In this document: positions 26,726-35,718 of the stretch, one piece after another
How the letters are laid out: each line of letters begins with the position of its first letter
How positions within the stretch are numbered: the stretch's first letter is position 1
NCBI RefSeq assembly: GCF_001708185.1
Contig: NZ_MDDN01000012.1
Coordinates: forward strand, 57,112 to 121,111
DNA from: Lysinibacillus xylanilyticus
GTDB lineage: Bacteria > Bacillota > Bacilli > Bacillales_A > Planococcaceae
Direction of reading: 5' to 3'
Length of the DNA stretch: 64,000 nt
Program-made: the position numbers and the translations under genes
The notes under the pieces: model-generated
What the model saw: the letters and a program-made list of their open reading frames with translations, nothing else
The model's database searches: none
What the model was told of the DNA's origin: nothing

Positions 26726-27640
26726 TTATTTTAAATATTCCTCTACAAACTCAACTGGTACATATGTTTTATTTGCTTCTAACAAAGCGGGTGCCGCATT
26801 AAGTGGGCGTAATGCTTTGTTAAAACCAAACATTTTTTCCCCACGAGTAAGTGTGTAAGATACATTCCCTTTTGATACAATTGCACCTTTCCCCGTTGAC
26901 TCTACTGTATAGCCGAGTTTTTCCGCAATCAAACGTAACGGAACCATTTTTGTTCCATCTACCTCATAAGAATCCTTCGCGATTATTGCTGCTATTTCCT
27001 CTTCTACAGTATTTTCAGATGAAATTTCAGACTCATTATCAAGGACAATTACTTTCGAAGGTGTTGTTTGAGCTGGGATACTTCTTGTTGAAGCTGTATA
27101 GAAAACAACTAAGTGCTTCTCCGCTAAATCTTTAGCTTCAACTTTCTCCCCCTTCTCATTTAAAAGCTCAGTATTTTCACCAATGTTTAGTTTTAAAACA
27201 TCATAAGTGTTTGTTAAGTTTTCAAAGAAGTAGTCAACTTCAACAAAGCCAACTTCCTCCGTTTCAACAATGACAACATCAGGGTTAAATTGTGGTGGAT
27301 AAATTAGTTTTTGTGGCTTATTTGCAAATGTATAAGCTACTACTTTATCGCCCTCTTTAAGTTCCACTTTTTTACCTGTGTTATCGAAAACAAGTGTATC
27401 TTTTGTTATCTCTAAAATATTTGTTTGTTCGCCATCTTTTACTGTGAAATATGTAATGTTTTCACCAGCATCGACTTTCTCAACTGTTCCATGTGTATTG
27501 TTGAAAATGTGAACAGGATCAATTTGAATTTGTGAACTTTGTTGCTCCGTCTCTGTAGGTTTTTCATTTGCTGAAGCGACTGGTACTACTACACTTCCAA
27601 ATAATAATGCTGTCATAGCTGCAGGTGCGAATTTTTTCAT
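26726..27640 (-). CDS. Secreted protein with C-terminal copper amine oxidase-like (stalk) domain
   Basis: 304 residues from ATG 27640 (AAGGAG upstream; an earlier in-frame ATG lacks a site). A Sec signal with KKF, a hydrophobic core and a VASA-type cleavage site near residue 25 starts the protein. The middle (about 45-210) is a beta-rich region with VEKVDAGENITYFTVKDG and two similar stretches, and the C-terminus (about 225-304) is the Cu_amine_oxidN1-type domain: DGTKMVPLRLIAEKLGYTV, TLTRGEKMF, NKTYVPVEFVEEYL. In Gram-positive spore formers this domain marks cell-surface proteins; it does not imply copper oxidase activity. The role is unknown. Confidence 0.8.
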   Translation of the reverse strand: MKKFAPAAMTALLFGSVVVPVASANEKPTETEQQSSQIQIDPVHIFNNTHGTVEKVDAGENITYFTVKDGEQTNILEITKDTLVFDNTGKKVELKEGDKVVAYTFANKPQKLIYPPQFNPDVVIVETEEVGFVEVDYFFENLTNTYDVLKLNIGENTELLNEKGEKVEAKDLAEKHLVVFYTASTRSIPAQTTPSKVIVLDNESEISSENTVEEEIAAIIAKDSYEVDGTKMVPLRLIAEKLGYTVESTGKGAIVSKGNVSYTLTRGEKMFGFNKALRPLNAAPALLEANKTYVPVEFVEEYLK

Positions 27641-27748
27641 ATTCGTATTATCTCTCCTTATTATTGGGTTCATAGGATTAGTAGTTTTAGGATGGAAAAA
27701 GTTTCATCCTAAATAGGAAAATTTATAATAAAAGTCATTCTGAAGGTT

Positions 27749-27905
27749 CATCACCATAACGTGTGGTTGATTTCCGTTCCGACTGGGGGTTTTGTTGCTG
27801 ACGCTTCGCTTTCGCACAGATAAAACATTTGTTGCTGTCGCTTCGCTTTCACACAGATAAAACATTTGTCGCTTTCGCGCAGAGCAGAGCTTTCTGGGGG
27901 GAAGA
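27749..27905. mobile_element. MITE-like element A, copy 2 (right end missing)
   Basis: Left end ATCACCATAACGTGTGG then TTGATTTCCGTTCCGACTGG, as in copies 3 and 4, followed by about two and a half 37-bp units containing CGCTTCGCTTTCGC..CAGATAAAACATTTG. The usual right end is absent; it stops near GCAGAGCAGAGC, a segment also seen in copy 4. Confidence 0.65.
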
Positions 27906-28034
27906 GCAATTCTGAACAATCAATGTATATCCAAACTTAACAACAAACAGAATAATTGGATAACATTTCATAACTTGATTTTATATAATATAGTCTGTAC
28001 TAAAAATTTTATCGAGAAGTAAGGAGATGTAGAG

Positions 28035-29111
28035 TTGAACAAACGGATAATCTCACTCTTGTTTCTAAGTTGTTTGTTATTTGCTTGTGAGGATCAACAA
28101 GCAAATACAACTGATGTTTTAGATCATAACGAGTCAACAAAGGATGACAAATTGTCTTATACGATGGAAGAGTGGAAGCAGCACGCCTTGGAAAGTACAT
28201 GGTACCAAAATGTAACGATCCCAAGTGAAGAATCTTATGTAGAAATGATCGACTTCGAAGGAGATGAAGTACCGGAGCTCTTCATTGGTTATAACGGAAC
28301 TAATTACGGTTATATAATCGGGCAATATAATAGTGAAAGCAAAGCTTGGGAACAATGGGTTTTCCAACAATATGAAACGACAATTCATGGAGATATCCGT
28401 TTTAAAGGTCTTTTCAAAGAAAAAGACAAAAAAGATATTGCATTAATAACGAAATTTACTGCTGGTGCTTCAGACAATTTGGAAGTTCTCCATTTACTAA
28501 AAGTAGCAGACGACGGTAATGACATTATTAGTGGTCAATCTTATAGACTCTATGCCGATAGTGATTTAAAAGTAGATACCTCTAAAAATGTCTTTACCAT
28601 TCAAACAGGAGATTATTTAGAGCATTTTACACTTCGTGACCATGCTGTAACTAGTGAATATAGAACTACAAACTTGTATTCCGGGTTACCCATCATCCAA
28701 AATCCAAAACTGCTAAAATTATTAAACCACGATTTCTTTAAAACTAATATTATTTTTGGAGATACTTATCCTGTTGCTAAGGAAAAATACGGTTTGCCAA
28801 AAACAGAAGATTATTACGAGGGCGGGCTCTGTTCTTTCTATAATGATTACTTTTTCTGTCTAGCCGAGGATGAGATACCTGTTAGTCATTATTATCTTTC
28901 AAATTTCAAAAATGTGACAAAAGAATCTTTGGAGGAAGTTATCAATCAAACTATTCATATCTCTTCTTATGAGAGATACGAAAATCCTGATGATATCGTT
29001 TACTATGCAAATTTTGAATTTGAGAATGTTTATTTCCAAGCTGAATTTAATCATGACCAAAGTAACGCTGAGTTAACTAGTCTTACATTGGGAATCAATG
29101 CTTCAGAATAG
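28035..29111 (+). CDS. Lipoprotein, unknown function
   Basis: 358 residues from a TTG start decided by AAGGAG 8 bases upstream. The signal ends in LLFAC with the lipidated cysteine at about residue 18. The body contains FEGDEVPELFIGYNGTNYGYI, which looks like an FG-GAP/EF-like calcium-loop pattern used by surface proteins, and no membrane span after the signal. It stands alone between an A element and a minus-strand gene. I do not recognise the family. Confidence 0.7.
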   Translation: MNKRIISLLFLSCLLFACEDQQANTTDVLDHNESTKDDKLSYTMEEWKQHALESTWYQNVTIPSEESYVEMIDFEGDEVPELFIGYNGTNYGYIIGQYNSESKAWEQWVFQQYETTIHGDIRFKGLFKEKDKKDIALITKFTAGASDNLEVLHLLKVADDGNDIISGQSYRLYADSDLKVDTSKNVFTIQTGDYLEHFTLRDHAVTSEYRTTNLYSGLPIIQNPKLLKLLNHDFFKTNIIFGDTYPVAKEKYGLPKTEDYYEGGLCSFYNDYFFCLAEDEIPVSHYYLSNFKNVTKESLEEVINQTIHISSYERYENPDDIVYYANFEFENVYFQAEFNHDQSNAELTSLTLGINASE

Positions 29112-29119
29112 TTTAGAAG

Positions 29120-29156
29120 TTAAAACCACCAGTAAAAAAATGAACTGGTGGTTTCA
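29120..29156 (+). terminator. Probable hairpin terminator (weak T tract)
   Basis: AAACCACCAGT pairs with ACTGGTGGTTT around a loop containing AAAAAAA; the T tract is poor. Confidence 0.5.
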
Positions 29157-29179
29157 TGTTGATTGTCTCTTGTTCATGC

Positions 29180-29842
29180 TTAGTCCTTTACAATTTCCTT
29201 TAATCCTGTGATATCTATTCCGTTTAATGCTTGAGTTGCCAGGCGATCTGCTTCGGTATTTTCTTTACGTGATATGAGCTTGTACTCCGGCTGGATACTG
29301 AGCTCCTCTAGCTTTGCATCAATTTTATCAGCCCAGCTAGATAGATCCTTTTCTAGAGCTGGCCATTCCCCACTCAACTGATTGATAACTACTTGGGAAT
29401 CACCAGTGAAACAAACAGGCAAATGGTGAACGTTCAATAGTTCAAGCTCCACTAACCCTAAATAAAGTGCAGCGTATTCGGCCTCATTATTCGATTTAAG
29501 CTCTGACGAAAAGGCATTTCTTCTTAATCGATATGGCTTGCCATTTTGCTCATAATAAATGGCACAACCTAACCCCGATTGTTTTGTTGCACGATCGAAG
29601 CCGCCATCGAAATAGACTGTAATATTGTGTGGCTCAGTGTCAATTTCCTTTAAATATGCCTTTAGTTCCTTTAGGGACCAATTTGTATCCTGTCGATCGA
29701 TACACTGCAGTGACTTTACTCTCCCTGTTCGCTCCATGTCCTCTGCTAGTAGTAATGCTTGAGCTGCCGGCATTTCTTCTGAACGTAATACTGTTTCTGC
29801 ACCTTTTGGCGTTTTATAAATCCATTCAATGATTACATGCAT
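29180..29842 (-). CDS. RNase HI-like (reverse transcriptase-like) protein
   Basis: 220 residues from ATG 29842, with GGAGG 11 bases upstream; the frame is open further 5' but without a start signal. The N-terminal 75 residues form a separate domain with WIYKTPKG and SLKELKAYLKEI. The RNase H domain (about 80-215) shows YFDGGFDRATKQSGLGCAIY with the first catalytic Asp, NNEAEYAALYLGL with the Glu, FTGDSQVVINQ with the next Asp, and NTEADRLATQALN with the last Asp. All four carboxylates are in place. This group degrades RNA in RNA-DNA hybrids; the B. subtilis relative YpeP has been hard to show active. Monocistronic. Confidence 0.85.
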   Translation of the reverse strand: MHVIIEWIYKTPKGAETVLRSEEMPAAQALLLAEDMERTGRVKSLQCIDRQDTNWSLKELKAYLKEIDTEPHNITVYFDGGFDRATKQSGLGCAIYYEQNGKPYRLRRNAFSSELKSNNEAEYAALYLGLVELELLNVHHLPVCFTGDSQVVINQLSGEWPALEKDLSSWADKIDAKLEELSIQPEYKLISRKENTEADRLATQALNGIDITGLKEIVKD

Positions 29843-29972
29843 CGTATATATAACCTCCAATGATATTGAGCGCATAAAGTGAAAACGTGCTCCGACTTGC
29901 GGAAACACGTTTTTCTTCTTACTTGTTATATGTGCAACTAATAGTATATTTATTCCTAAGAGAGCTATTACT

Positions 29973-30160
29973 TGCGCTGGGAGATTCTGCTTTTGCGCTG
30001 CTTGGATGCTCGTTGCGCCGCTAAATCCTGCTTTTCCGCCGCTTGAATGCTCGATTGCGCCGCTAAATCCTGCTTTTCCGCCGCTTGGATGCTCGATTGC
30101 GCCGCTAAATCCTGCTTTTCCGTCGCTTGGACTCGCTATTTAGCCGCTAGAATCCTACTG
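29973..30160. repeat. 21-bp tandem array 4 (9 units)
   Basis: Units alternate between one containing GCGCCGCTAAATCCTG and one containing CCGCCGCTTGGATGCTC, giving a 42-bp super-period; all nine are 21 bp. The array runs right up to the stop codon of yheA at 30161. Confidence 0.93.
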
Positions 30161-30505
30161 TTAAAATTCTTCATACAATGCTTGTATAGGTTTTACTAAA
30201 ATGCGGTTTACCTCTTCAATTAGCTTACTTAACTGCATTTCTGCTTCAATCATTTTAGTAATTTTTTCATTTTGTTGGGCAAGCTGTGCCGTTTTTTGGG
30301 CATAGATCAGCTCATCTTCCAGTAAATCCTCGCCAGCTAATTGTTTTTGCTGTAAGTCCATTTGAATCTTACGGAAATTTTTAAATAGATTAAATGCCTC
30401 TTCATCTTCCTTAACAACTGTAACTGCTTCTTTCAACGCTTGAAATTCCGGTGTTTTACGGAAAGTCGCCTCTAACGCATTAATTTCATTATAAATATTA
30501 ATCAT
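30161..30505 (-). CDS. yheA: YlbF/YmcA-family protein YheA
   Basis: 114 residues, fully helical: LEATFRKTPEFQALKEA, LFKNFRKIQMDLQQKQLAGEDL, QNEKITKMIEAEMQLSKLIEEVN and VKPIQALYE match the YheA branch of the YlbF/YmcA family (DUF964), small soluble proteins. YlbF and YmcA relatives act with YaaT on RNase Y; YheA's own role is unclear. Start at 30505 after AAGGGGAAATG-like sequence. Follows yheB by 17 bp on the same strand, the same pairing as in B. subtilis. Confidence 0.88.
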   Translation of the reverse strand: MINIYNEINALEATFRKTPEFQALKEAVTVVKEDEEAFNLFKNFRKIQMDLQQKQLAGEDLLEDELIYAQKTAQLAQQNEKITKMIEAEMQLSKLIEEVNRILVKPIQALYEEF

Positions 30506-30522
30506 AAACACATTTCCCCTTT

Positions 30523-31665
30523 TTAAATAAAGTAGACTATTAACCCTTGCACAATCCCAATCAATCCACCAAGAACTGCACCAAGTACTGTAATCATTTT
30601 AAATTCACGCTTTGAAATACCTAGTACAAGTTCCTCTAATTTCGATACTGGGAAAGAATCAACCTGCTCTCGTACTACTTCTTGTAGATTTAAACGTTCC
30701 AAAACATCCTCTAATTTGTCTTCAGCTTTTACAAAAGCTTTTTCGATAACTTGTGGAATTATTGTTTCCTTCATCCATGAATTACCTTCTGGCCAGTAAT
30801 GCGAAATTGGATGATTTAAGCGCTCTTCAACTGCTAATTGCTCTTTTACATAAGTTTGTAATTTTGATAATATTGGTTCAAAATGAATATCCTGCATGAA
30901 ATCCATCGCTGGGCGCTCTTTTAATTTCTCCCATTCCTGCGTAAAAATTTTCGTTAATAACGCTGATGTTCCTGGTGCTTGCATAAATTTCACAAGCTCA
31001 CGCTGGACCTTTGCTACGAGCGAAGAAGAATCACCTAAAAACATATTAATCATTCCGCCAAGCGATCCTTTTGACGATAAGAAGTCATCAATCATCGCCT
31101 TAATCGTCATCTCGCCCTCAGGTGATAAAAAATAATCCTCACCTTTTTCTAAAATATGACCCACCGCTACTGGAATCTTTGCATCAATTGCATTTTGAAT
31201 ATCTGCTGATAGTAGTGTACGAATTGATTTCGTTGATAGTGTATTCTTAACTGCTTCAAATTGTCCCTCAACAATTGCTTCAACCTTTTGTTCAATTGTT
31301 GCTGGCATATTGGAAAATCCAGCTAATGTTAGCCAATCCTGAATCGTTTTATCATTTGTAAAAATCGTTTCCTCTACCTTTGTTTGAACAAATTGTTCCA
31401 CCTTATCTTGAATATCTTTTGAGAAAAATTTCTTTCTAAAGGTTTCAGGTGTTAATAAATAATTCACAACTGTCAGTCCAAGTTGTTTTGCTAATTCGTC
31501 ACGTCTCTTTGGAATAAGGCCAGGTGTAAATGGTACTCGCCAATTTTTAATATAAATAGCTTCATGTGGTCGAAAAAGCATTTTAATGGCTAGATGATTC
31601 GTTACACCACCGATTGCAGCTCCAATGACTGCCATAAATAATAATGTCACTAGAAAATTATCCAT
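30523..31665 (-). CDS. yheB: DUF445 membrane protein YheB (UPF0754)
   Basis: 380 residues. One membrane span at each end (residues about 3-23 and 358-378, the latter with VLGAVLGGLIGIVQGLIVY) encloses a long amphipathic helical region containing NHLAIKMLFRPHEAIY, FTPGLIPKRRDELAKQLG and repeated helices. This is the DUF445/UPF0754 architecture, about 377 residues in B. subtilis YheB. Function is unknown. Operon with yheA. Confidence 0.88.
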   Translation of the reverse strand: MDNFLVTLLFMAVIGAAIGGVTNHLAIKMLFRPHEAIYIKNWRVPFTPGLIPKRRDELAKQLGLTVVNYLLTPETFRKKFFSKDIQDKVEQFVQTKVEETIFTNDKTIQDWLTLAGFSNMPATIEQKVEAIVEGQFEAVKNTLSTKSIRTLLSADIQNAIDAKIPVAVGHILEKGEDYFLSPEGEMTIKAMIDDFLSSKGSLGGMINMFLGDSSSLVAKVQRELVKFMQAPGTSALLTKIFTQEWEKLKERPAMDFMQDIHFEPILSKLQTYVKEQLAVEERLNHPISHYWPEGNSWMKETIIPQVIEKAFVKAEDKLEDVLERLNLQEVVREQVDSFPVSKLEELVLGISKREFKMITVLGAVLGGLIGIVQGLIVYFI

Positions 31666-31885
31666 TAGTATCCTCTCATTTCAATTGTATTCACAATTGG
31701 CGTATTTTGTCGCCTAATGCACTCATTATAGCAGAGCAATGATTTTCGACGAAAGAAATATCTCTATTTAATTATATCTAATCATACACATCTCTACACA
31801 CATTCCAATTCTTTAATGTGATAGTTGCAAAATTACCACTATCCTTGAATAATAAAACTACATATATAAGAAATGGGGTTTGGTT

Positions 31886-32089
31886 ATGATTCAGCATTTC
31901 AGCTTTAAGCCTTTATTTGAAAATTCTCAGCTCCCGGGATGGTCTATTTCATTCTTTTATCAACGTGAACGTTATACAGCGGAGTACTTAAAAGATGGCG
32001 TTATCCAATGGAGTGGAGCTATCCCTCCAAACGAAGAGGATGTAAAAAAAATGATTCATGAGCTCATGTTGTACCATATTTACGACTAA
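31886..32089 (+). CDS. yheE: YheE-like small protein (DUF5342)
   Basis: 67 residues from ATG 31886; a TTG at 31880 is also open. The protein reads HFSFKPLFENSQLPGWSISF, then YQRERYTAEYLKDGVIQWSG and ends HELMLYHIYD, which resembles YheE of B. subtilis, a short protein encoded near yheB. Function is unknown. The family assignment is from memory. Monocistronic and divergent from yheB. Confidence 0.7.
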   Translation: MIQHFSFKPLFENSQLPGWSISFFYQRERYTAEYLKDGVIQWSGAIPPNEEDVKKMIHELMLYHIYD

Positions 32090-32254
32090 CAAAAGTATAT
32101 TTTCCTGTACCCACACTGTATTAATACACATCTTTTTTACTATTTTAAACACTGCTATTATCTTAAAATTGTTTAAGTATATTGAAATTCCCTTTTTATT
32201 TTTATACATTTATGTTATTAAGTATCAAATGTTTTTTATGAAGGAGCAATTTCA

Positions 32255-32671
32255 ATGAGTAAAGTCACTCTTTTGGATGACTTAAACGGTTATAATTCAA
32301 AAGCATTAATTCGTGCAAAAGTAAAAGAAGTTTTTTCCGAATTTTCCGCTAAAATTTTCGAGTTAGCGAATGAAGCTGACACTATTGATAGTAAAAAATT
32401 TGAGGCTCTTTCTGGCTTTAAAAGTGATTTTTACAATGAATACTGTAGTCAATTAAGAGCCTTGTTCAATTCATCTTCTAGCACTTTAGGTAAAAGACCT
32501 GTTAAGAATATCTATTTAACGTATAACGGCAAAAATTATATTTTTACACAGCAAGGTATCACAGAAAAAGCACCTGTTACCATTTCACTTTATTCAGGTG
32601 AAATACCTTTAAAAGAAACGGTGCACGATGTGGAAAAAGCGTGCTTGAAATTACGTTTTCAACAAGAATAA
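32255..32671 (+). CDS. Hypothetical protein
   Basis: 138 residues behind AAGGAGCAATTTCA. The N-terminal half is predicted helical (LIRAKVKEVFSEFSAKIFELANEAD), followed by beta-like segments (KNIYLTYNGKNYIFTQQG, APVTISLYSGEIPLKE). No signal, membrane span or known motif. It has a good ribosome site and its own terminator, so it is probably real. I do not recognise it. Confidence 0.65.
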   Translation: MSKVTLLDDLNGYNSKALIRAKVKEVFSEFSAKIFELANEADTIDSKKFEALSGFKSDFYNEYCSQLRALFNSSSSTLGKRPVKNIYLTYNGKNYIFTQQGITEKAPVTISLYSGEIPLKETVHDVEKACLKLRFQQE

Positions 32672-32683
32672 ATAATTCAAACA

Positions 32684-32723
32684 GAAGGAGCCACCTCATA
32701 TGAATGAGATGGCTCCTTTTTGG
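32684..32723 (+). terminator. Hairpin terminator
   Basis: AAGGAGCCACCTCAT pairs with ATGAGATGGCTCCTT, then TTT. Confidence 0.92.
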
Positions 32724-32726
32724 TTG

Positions 32727-32910
32727 CTAATCAATTATGCCTCGGCATAATTCGGCTTTGTGCAAGTACAAAGCCGATTCCATGACATCCGCCGGAGGCT
32801 TTAACTTCTTTCAGCGGGTGTTTGGACACCCGCTGAAAAATGATTTAAAACCGTATTCATCCCACCACCTATAGAGGTAGGAGACTTCTGCTGAAAGAAG
32901 TTAAAATAAT
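32727..32910. repeat. Inverted-repeat element B, copy 1
   Basis: A 104-bp core is bounded by TTAACTTCTTTCAGC (32801-32815) and its exact complement GCTGAAAGAAGTTAA (32890-32904). Next to it, at 32727-32800, are AATTATGC..GCATAATT and CGGCTTTGTGC..AGCCGATTCC segments and GACATCCGCCGGAGGCT. The same modules in opposite orientation flank copy 2 at 59643-60000. The core also contains CAGCGGGTG/CACCCGCTG, a second stem. Confidence 0.75.
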
Positions 32911-33195
32911 TCATTTAAAAAAATCTGCAAGTAAAGCTCTCTTGAGATTTTTGACGTGTCGTTATATATGAGATGCATATGCTTCTTTCTCTAAACAAAC
33001 TATCTTCTTTGCTCCATTTAAAGTTAGCATAACGGATTTTTATTTTCAATCATTTGATACTTGAAAATATTATTTTTTTCCAATTTACGTATTGAAATTC
33101 AAGTAAAAAAATTGATGTCAATATTTGTGTTTTGCCTGTAAATATTTTATGATTAAATCATCCAACAATTTTTTAAATCATAGGAGGTGTACACT

Positions 33196-33321
33196 TTGTT
33201 TACTTCCCTCATTTGGGCGGGGGCAAAGGAATTATTTGGACGGAGACATATTGGAAATAACCATAAGGTTGGCGGCATTCGCCCTACTAATAATAATGAC
33301 AGGATTTTTCGTTGCAACTGA
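33196..33321 (+). CDS. Possible 41-codon leader ORF overlapping the CorC-like gene
   Basis: TTG at 33196 is placed 6 bases after AGGAGGTG, the best ribosome site in this region, and opens a frame starting MFTSLIWAGAKELFGRRH that ends at 33321, inside the next gene but in another frame. It could be a leader peptide whose translation sets the entry rate for the downstream start. Nothing like it is known to me; it may also be chance. Confidence 0.3.
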   Translation: MFTSLIWAGAKELFGRRHIGNNHKVGGIRPTNNNDRIFRCN

Positions 33322-34588
33322 ATTTGCAATTGTTAAAGTAAGGACTACACGAATTGATCAATTGCTTGCAGAAGGAAATAAAAAAGCAAAGAATGCAAAA
33401 CGTGTTGTTTCAGATTTAGATGAATACTTATCTGCATGTCAGTTAGGTATTACCATCACTGCTTTATTTCTAGGTTGGCTTGGTGAGCCTACATTTAAGA
33501 TCATCTTGAATCCAGTGTTTGAATTTCTAAATCTGAGTGATAGTTTTACATCTGTCCTTTCATTTATTCTTGCATTCTCAATTGTAACGTTTATGCATGT
33601 AGTTATGGGGGAATTGGCGCCAAAAACATTAGCCATCCAAAAAGCAGAATTTGTCACATTAAATCTTTCTGGCCCATTAATTTTATTCCACAATATTACT
33701 TATCCAATCATTAAGCTGTTGAACGGATCTGCACGTGCTTTAACTGGTCTTTTCGGCTTAAAAATGATGTCAGAGTCAGAAGTAGCCCACACTGAAGAAG
33801 AGTTACGTATGATTTTGTCGGATAGTTTAAAGGGTGGAGAAATTAATAACGCAGAATATGAATATGTTAACAGTATTTTTGAGTTCTCTGATCGCCTTGC
33901 GAAAGAAATCATGGTCCCACGTACTGAAATCGTCGGAATTGAAAAAGAACTTACGATTAAAGAAGTTTTCGATCTAATGGGTGTTGAGCAATATACGCGT
34001 TACCCAATTATCGATGGTGACAAGGACCATATTATCGGCTTAGTCAATATGAAGCACTTGTTAACCGCGTACATTAAAGATCCAGCAAATGGCGATAAAC
34101 TAGTGATTGACTATATGCAGCCGATTATTCGCGTTATGGAAACCACGCAAATTAATGATTTGCTACTTAAAATACAGCGTGAACGTATTCATATGGCCAT
34201 TTTAATGGATGAATATGGCGGAACATCTGGTCTAGTTACAATTGAAGATATTATCGAGGAAATTGTCGGCGACATTCAAGATGAATTCGATGAAGATGAA
34301 ATTCCAGAGGTTCAGGAAATTGCAGAAAATCATTTTATTTTAGATGCAAAGATGCTACTAGAAAATGTTAATGATATGCTAGGTACTGACATAGAAGATG
34401 ATGATATTGATACAATTGGTGGTTGGTTCATGACAAAGCGCTTTGATGCGGTCGAAGGAGACAGTATTGAAGAACAAGGTTATGAATTTATCGCAAAAGA
34501 ATTAGATACACACCATATTTTATACTTAGAAGTTCTGAAATTACCTGAACGTGATTTATCAAATGAAAACGATGAAGACTATAATTAA
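33236..34588 (+). CDS. CNNM/CorC-family transporter (hemolysin-like, YhdP type)
   Basis: About 450 residues. No ATG is available near the true start: TTG 33236 (AAAGGA, 5-base spacing) and TTG 33251 (GGAG, 5-base spacing) are both credible, and the latter gives the usual family N-terminus. A four-helix CNNM membrane domain (about 5-190, with FFVATEFAIVKVRTTRID and FMHVVMGELAPKTLA) is followed by two CBS domains (about 210-335, MVPRTEIVGIE and MDEYGGTSGLVTIEDIIEEIVGDI in part) and a C-terminal CorC_HlyC domain. Members export Mg or other divalent ions. The next gene is also a metal transporter. Confidence 0.88.
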   Translation: MDGDILEITIRLAAFALLIIMTGFFVATEFAIVKVRTTRIDQLLAEGNKKAKNAKRVVSDLDEYLSACQLGITITALFLGWLGEPTFKIILNPVFEFLNLSDSFTSVLSFILAFSIVTFMHVVMGELAPKTLAIQKAEFVTLNLSGPLILFHNITYPIIKLLNGSARALTGLFGLKMMSESEVAHTEEELRMILSDSLKGGEINNAEYEYVNSIFEFSDRLAKEIMVPRTEIVGIEKELTIKEVFDLMGVEQYTRYPIIDGDKDHIIGLVNMKHLLTAYIKDPANGDKLVIDYMQPIIRVMETTQINDLLLKIQRERIHMAILMDEYGGTSGLVTIEDIIEEIVGDIQDEFDEDEIPEVQEIAENHFILDAKMLLENVNDMLGTDIEDDDIDTIGGWFMTKRFDAVEGDSIEEQGYEFIAKELDTHHILYLEVLKLPERDLSNENDEDYN

Positions 34589-34711
34589 ATTGCCTTGTCG
34601 TATTTGCTGTGGTACGATTAAAATCATGCTTGTATGATTCAGGCTATAAAAATGGTTTTTAGCTCACAACCTATAATGGTGGGGGCTTCTACTGATATAA
34701 AGTTAATATTT

Positions 34712-34756
34712 ACGTAAAAAACGACTCCCTTACACGAGAAGGGGGTCGTTTTATAA
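34712..34756 (+). terminator. Hairpin terminator after the CorC-like gene
   Basis: AAAACGACTCCCTT pairs with AAGGGGGTCGTTTT. Just upstream (34676-34708) is a degenerate trace of an element B right end. Confidence 0.88.
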
Positions 34757-34786
34757 TGCCCGAAAATTTTGCAAGGAGGAAACAAA

Positions 34787-35695
34787 ATGGAGCTCTATAC
34801 AAATTTACGGCAAGGGGAAAAAGGTGCTTGGTTATCAATCGGTACATATATAATACTGAGCTCGATTAAGCTAACGATTGGCTATATCGGAACATCGGAA
34901 GCACTAAAAGCAGATGGACTTAACAATACAACTGATATTATCGCCTCTATTGCTGTACTCATTGGATTGCGAATTGCCCAAATACCACCTGACTCTAATC
35001 ACCAATACGGGCATTTACGTGCAGAAACCGTTGCGTCGCTTGTTGCATCGTTTATTATGCTAGTTGTTGGCTTACAGGTACTTGTTAATTCGATCAAAAG
35101 CCTTTGGGAGCCAACTGGTACAGAACCATCGCTATTAACGGCCTATGTGGCAATCGGAAGTGCGGTAGTGATGTATCTTGTCTACCGCTATAATTTGGCA
35201 TTATCCAAAAAAATAAAAAGTGCTGCTGTTAAAGCGGCAGCTTACGATAATCGTTCGGATGCCCTTGTAAGTATAGGTACAGCAATCGGGATTTTTGGTG
35301 CAATTTTTGGTTTTCCTATTATCGATACACTAACAGCACTGCTTGTCGCTCTTCTTATTATTAAAACAGCCGTAGAAATTTTTTGGGAGGCTGTTCAGAG
35401 TCTCACAGATGCCTTTGATATTGAAGAAGTCGAAACATTATCTGTATTAATACGTAATGTCGACGATGTAATCGAGCTTTTGGATTTTAAAGGCCGCTCA
35501 CATGGCAATATGTATTTTATAGACGTGACCGTTTCAGTTGATCCTTATTTAAATGTTTTAGAAAGCCACCGCATCACTGAAGAAATTGAAAAAACTGTCA
35601 TGAGAGAATGTTCCTTCTGTGAGGTTCTTGTGCATATTGAACCTCATGTTGAAGTAAATCCCCCAGCAAATGACAACAAGTCTCCTACCAAATGA
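34787..35695 (+). CDS. Cation diffusion facilitator (probable Mn efflux protein)
   Basis: 302 residues from ATG 34787 behind AAGGAGGAAA. It has six membrane spans; the metal-site residues are in ALKADGLNNTTDIIAS (about 36-51) and AYDNRSDALVSIGT (about 152-165), where the D/N pattern fits manganese-type CDFs. A cytoplasmic C-terminal domain (about 210-290) ends VLVHIEPH. It closely resembles YeaB/YdfM of B. subtilis, which export Mn. The last codons overlap the terminator stem. The metal is inferred from family; Fe or Zn cannot be ruled out. Confidence 0.85.
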   Translation: MELYTNLRQGEKGAWLSIGTYIILSSIKLTIGYIGTSEALKADGLNNTTDIIASIAVLIGLRIAQIPPDSNHQYGHLRAETVASLVASFIMLVVGLQVLVNSIKSLWEPTGTEPSLLTAYVAIGSAVVMYLVYRYNLALSKKIKSAAVKAAAYDNRSDALVSIGTAIGIFGAIFGFPIIDTLTALLVALLIIKTAVEIFWEAVQSLTDAFDIEEVETLSVLIRNVDDVIELLDFKGRSHGNMYFIDVTVSVDPYLNVLESHRITEEIEKTVMRECSFCEVLVHIEPHVEVNPPANDNKSPTK

Positions 35696-35718
35696 TTGGT
35701 AAGAGACTTGTTTTTTAT
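35673..35718 (+). terminator. Hairpin terminator overlapping two gene ends
   Basis: ACAAGTCTCCTACCAA pairs with TTGGTAAGAGACTTGT, then TTTTTA. It contains the CDF stop codon and the last codons of the convergent gene. Confidence 0.9.

Noticed and set aside
27704..27919. 71-codon minus frame at element A copy 2
   Set aside because: Same repeat translation as in copy 3.
28134..28388. 84-codon minus frame inside the lipoprotein gene
   Set aside because: Shadow frame; the plus-strand lipoprotein has a signal and a ribosome site.
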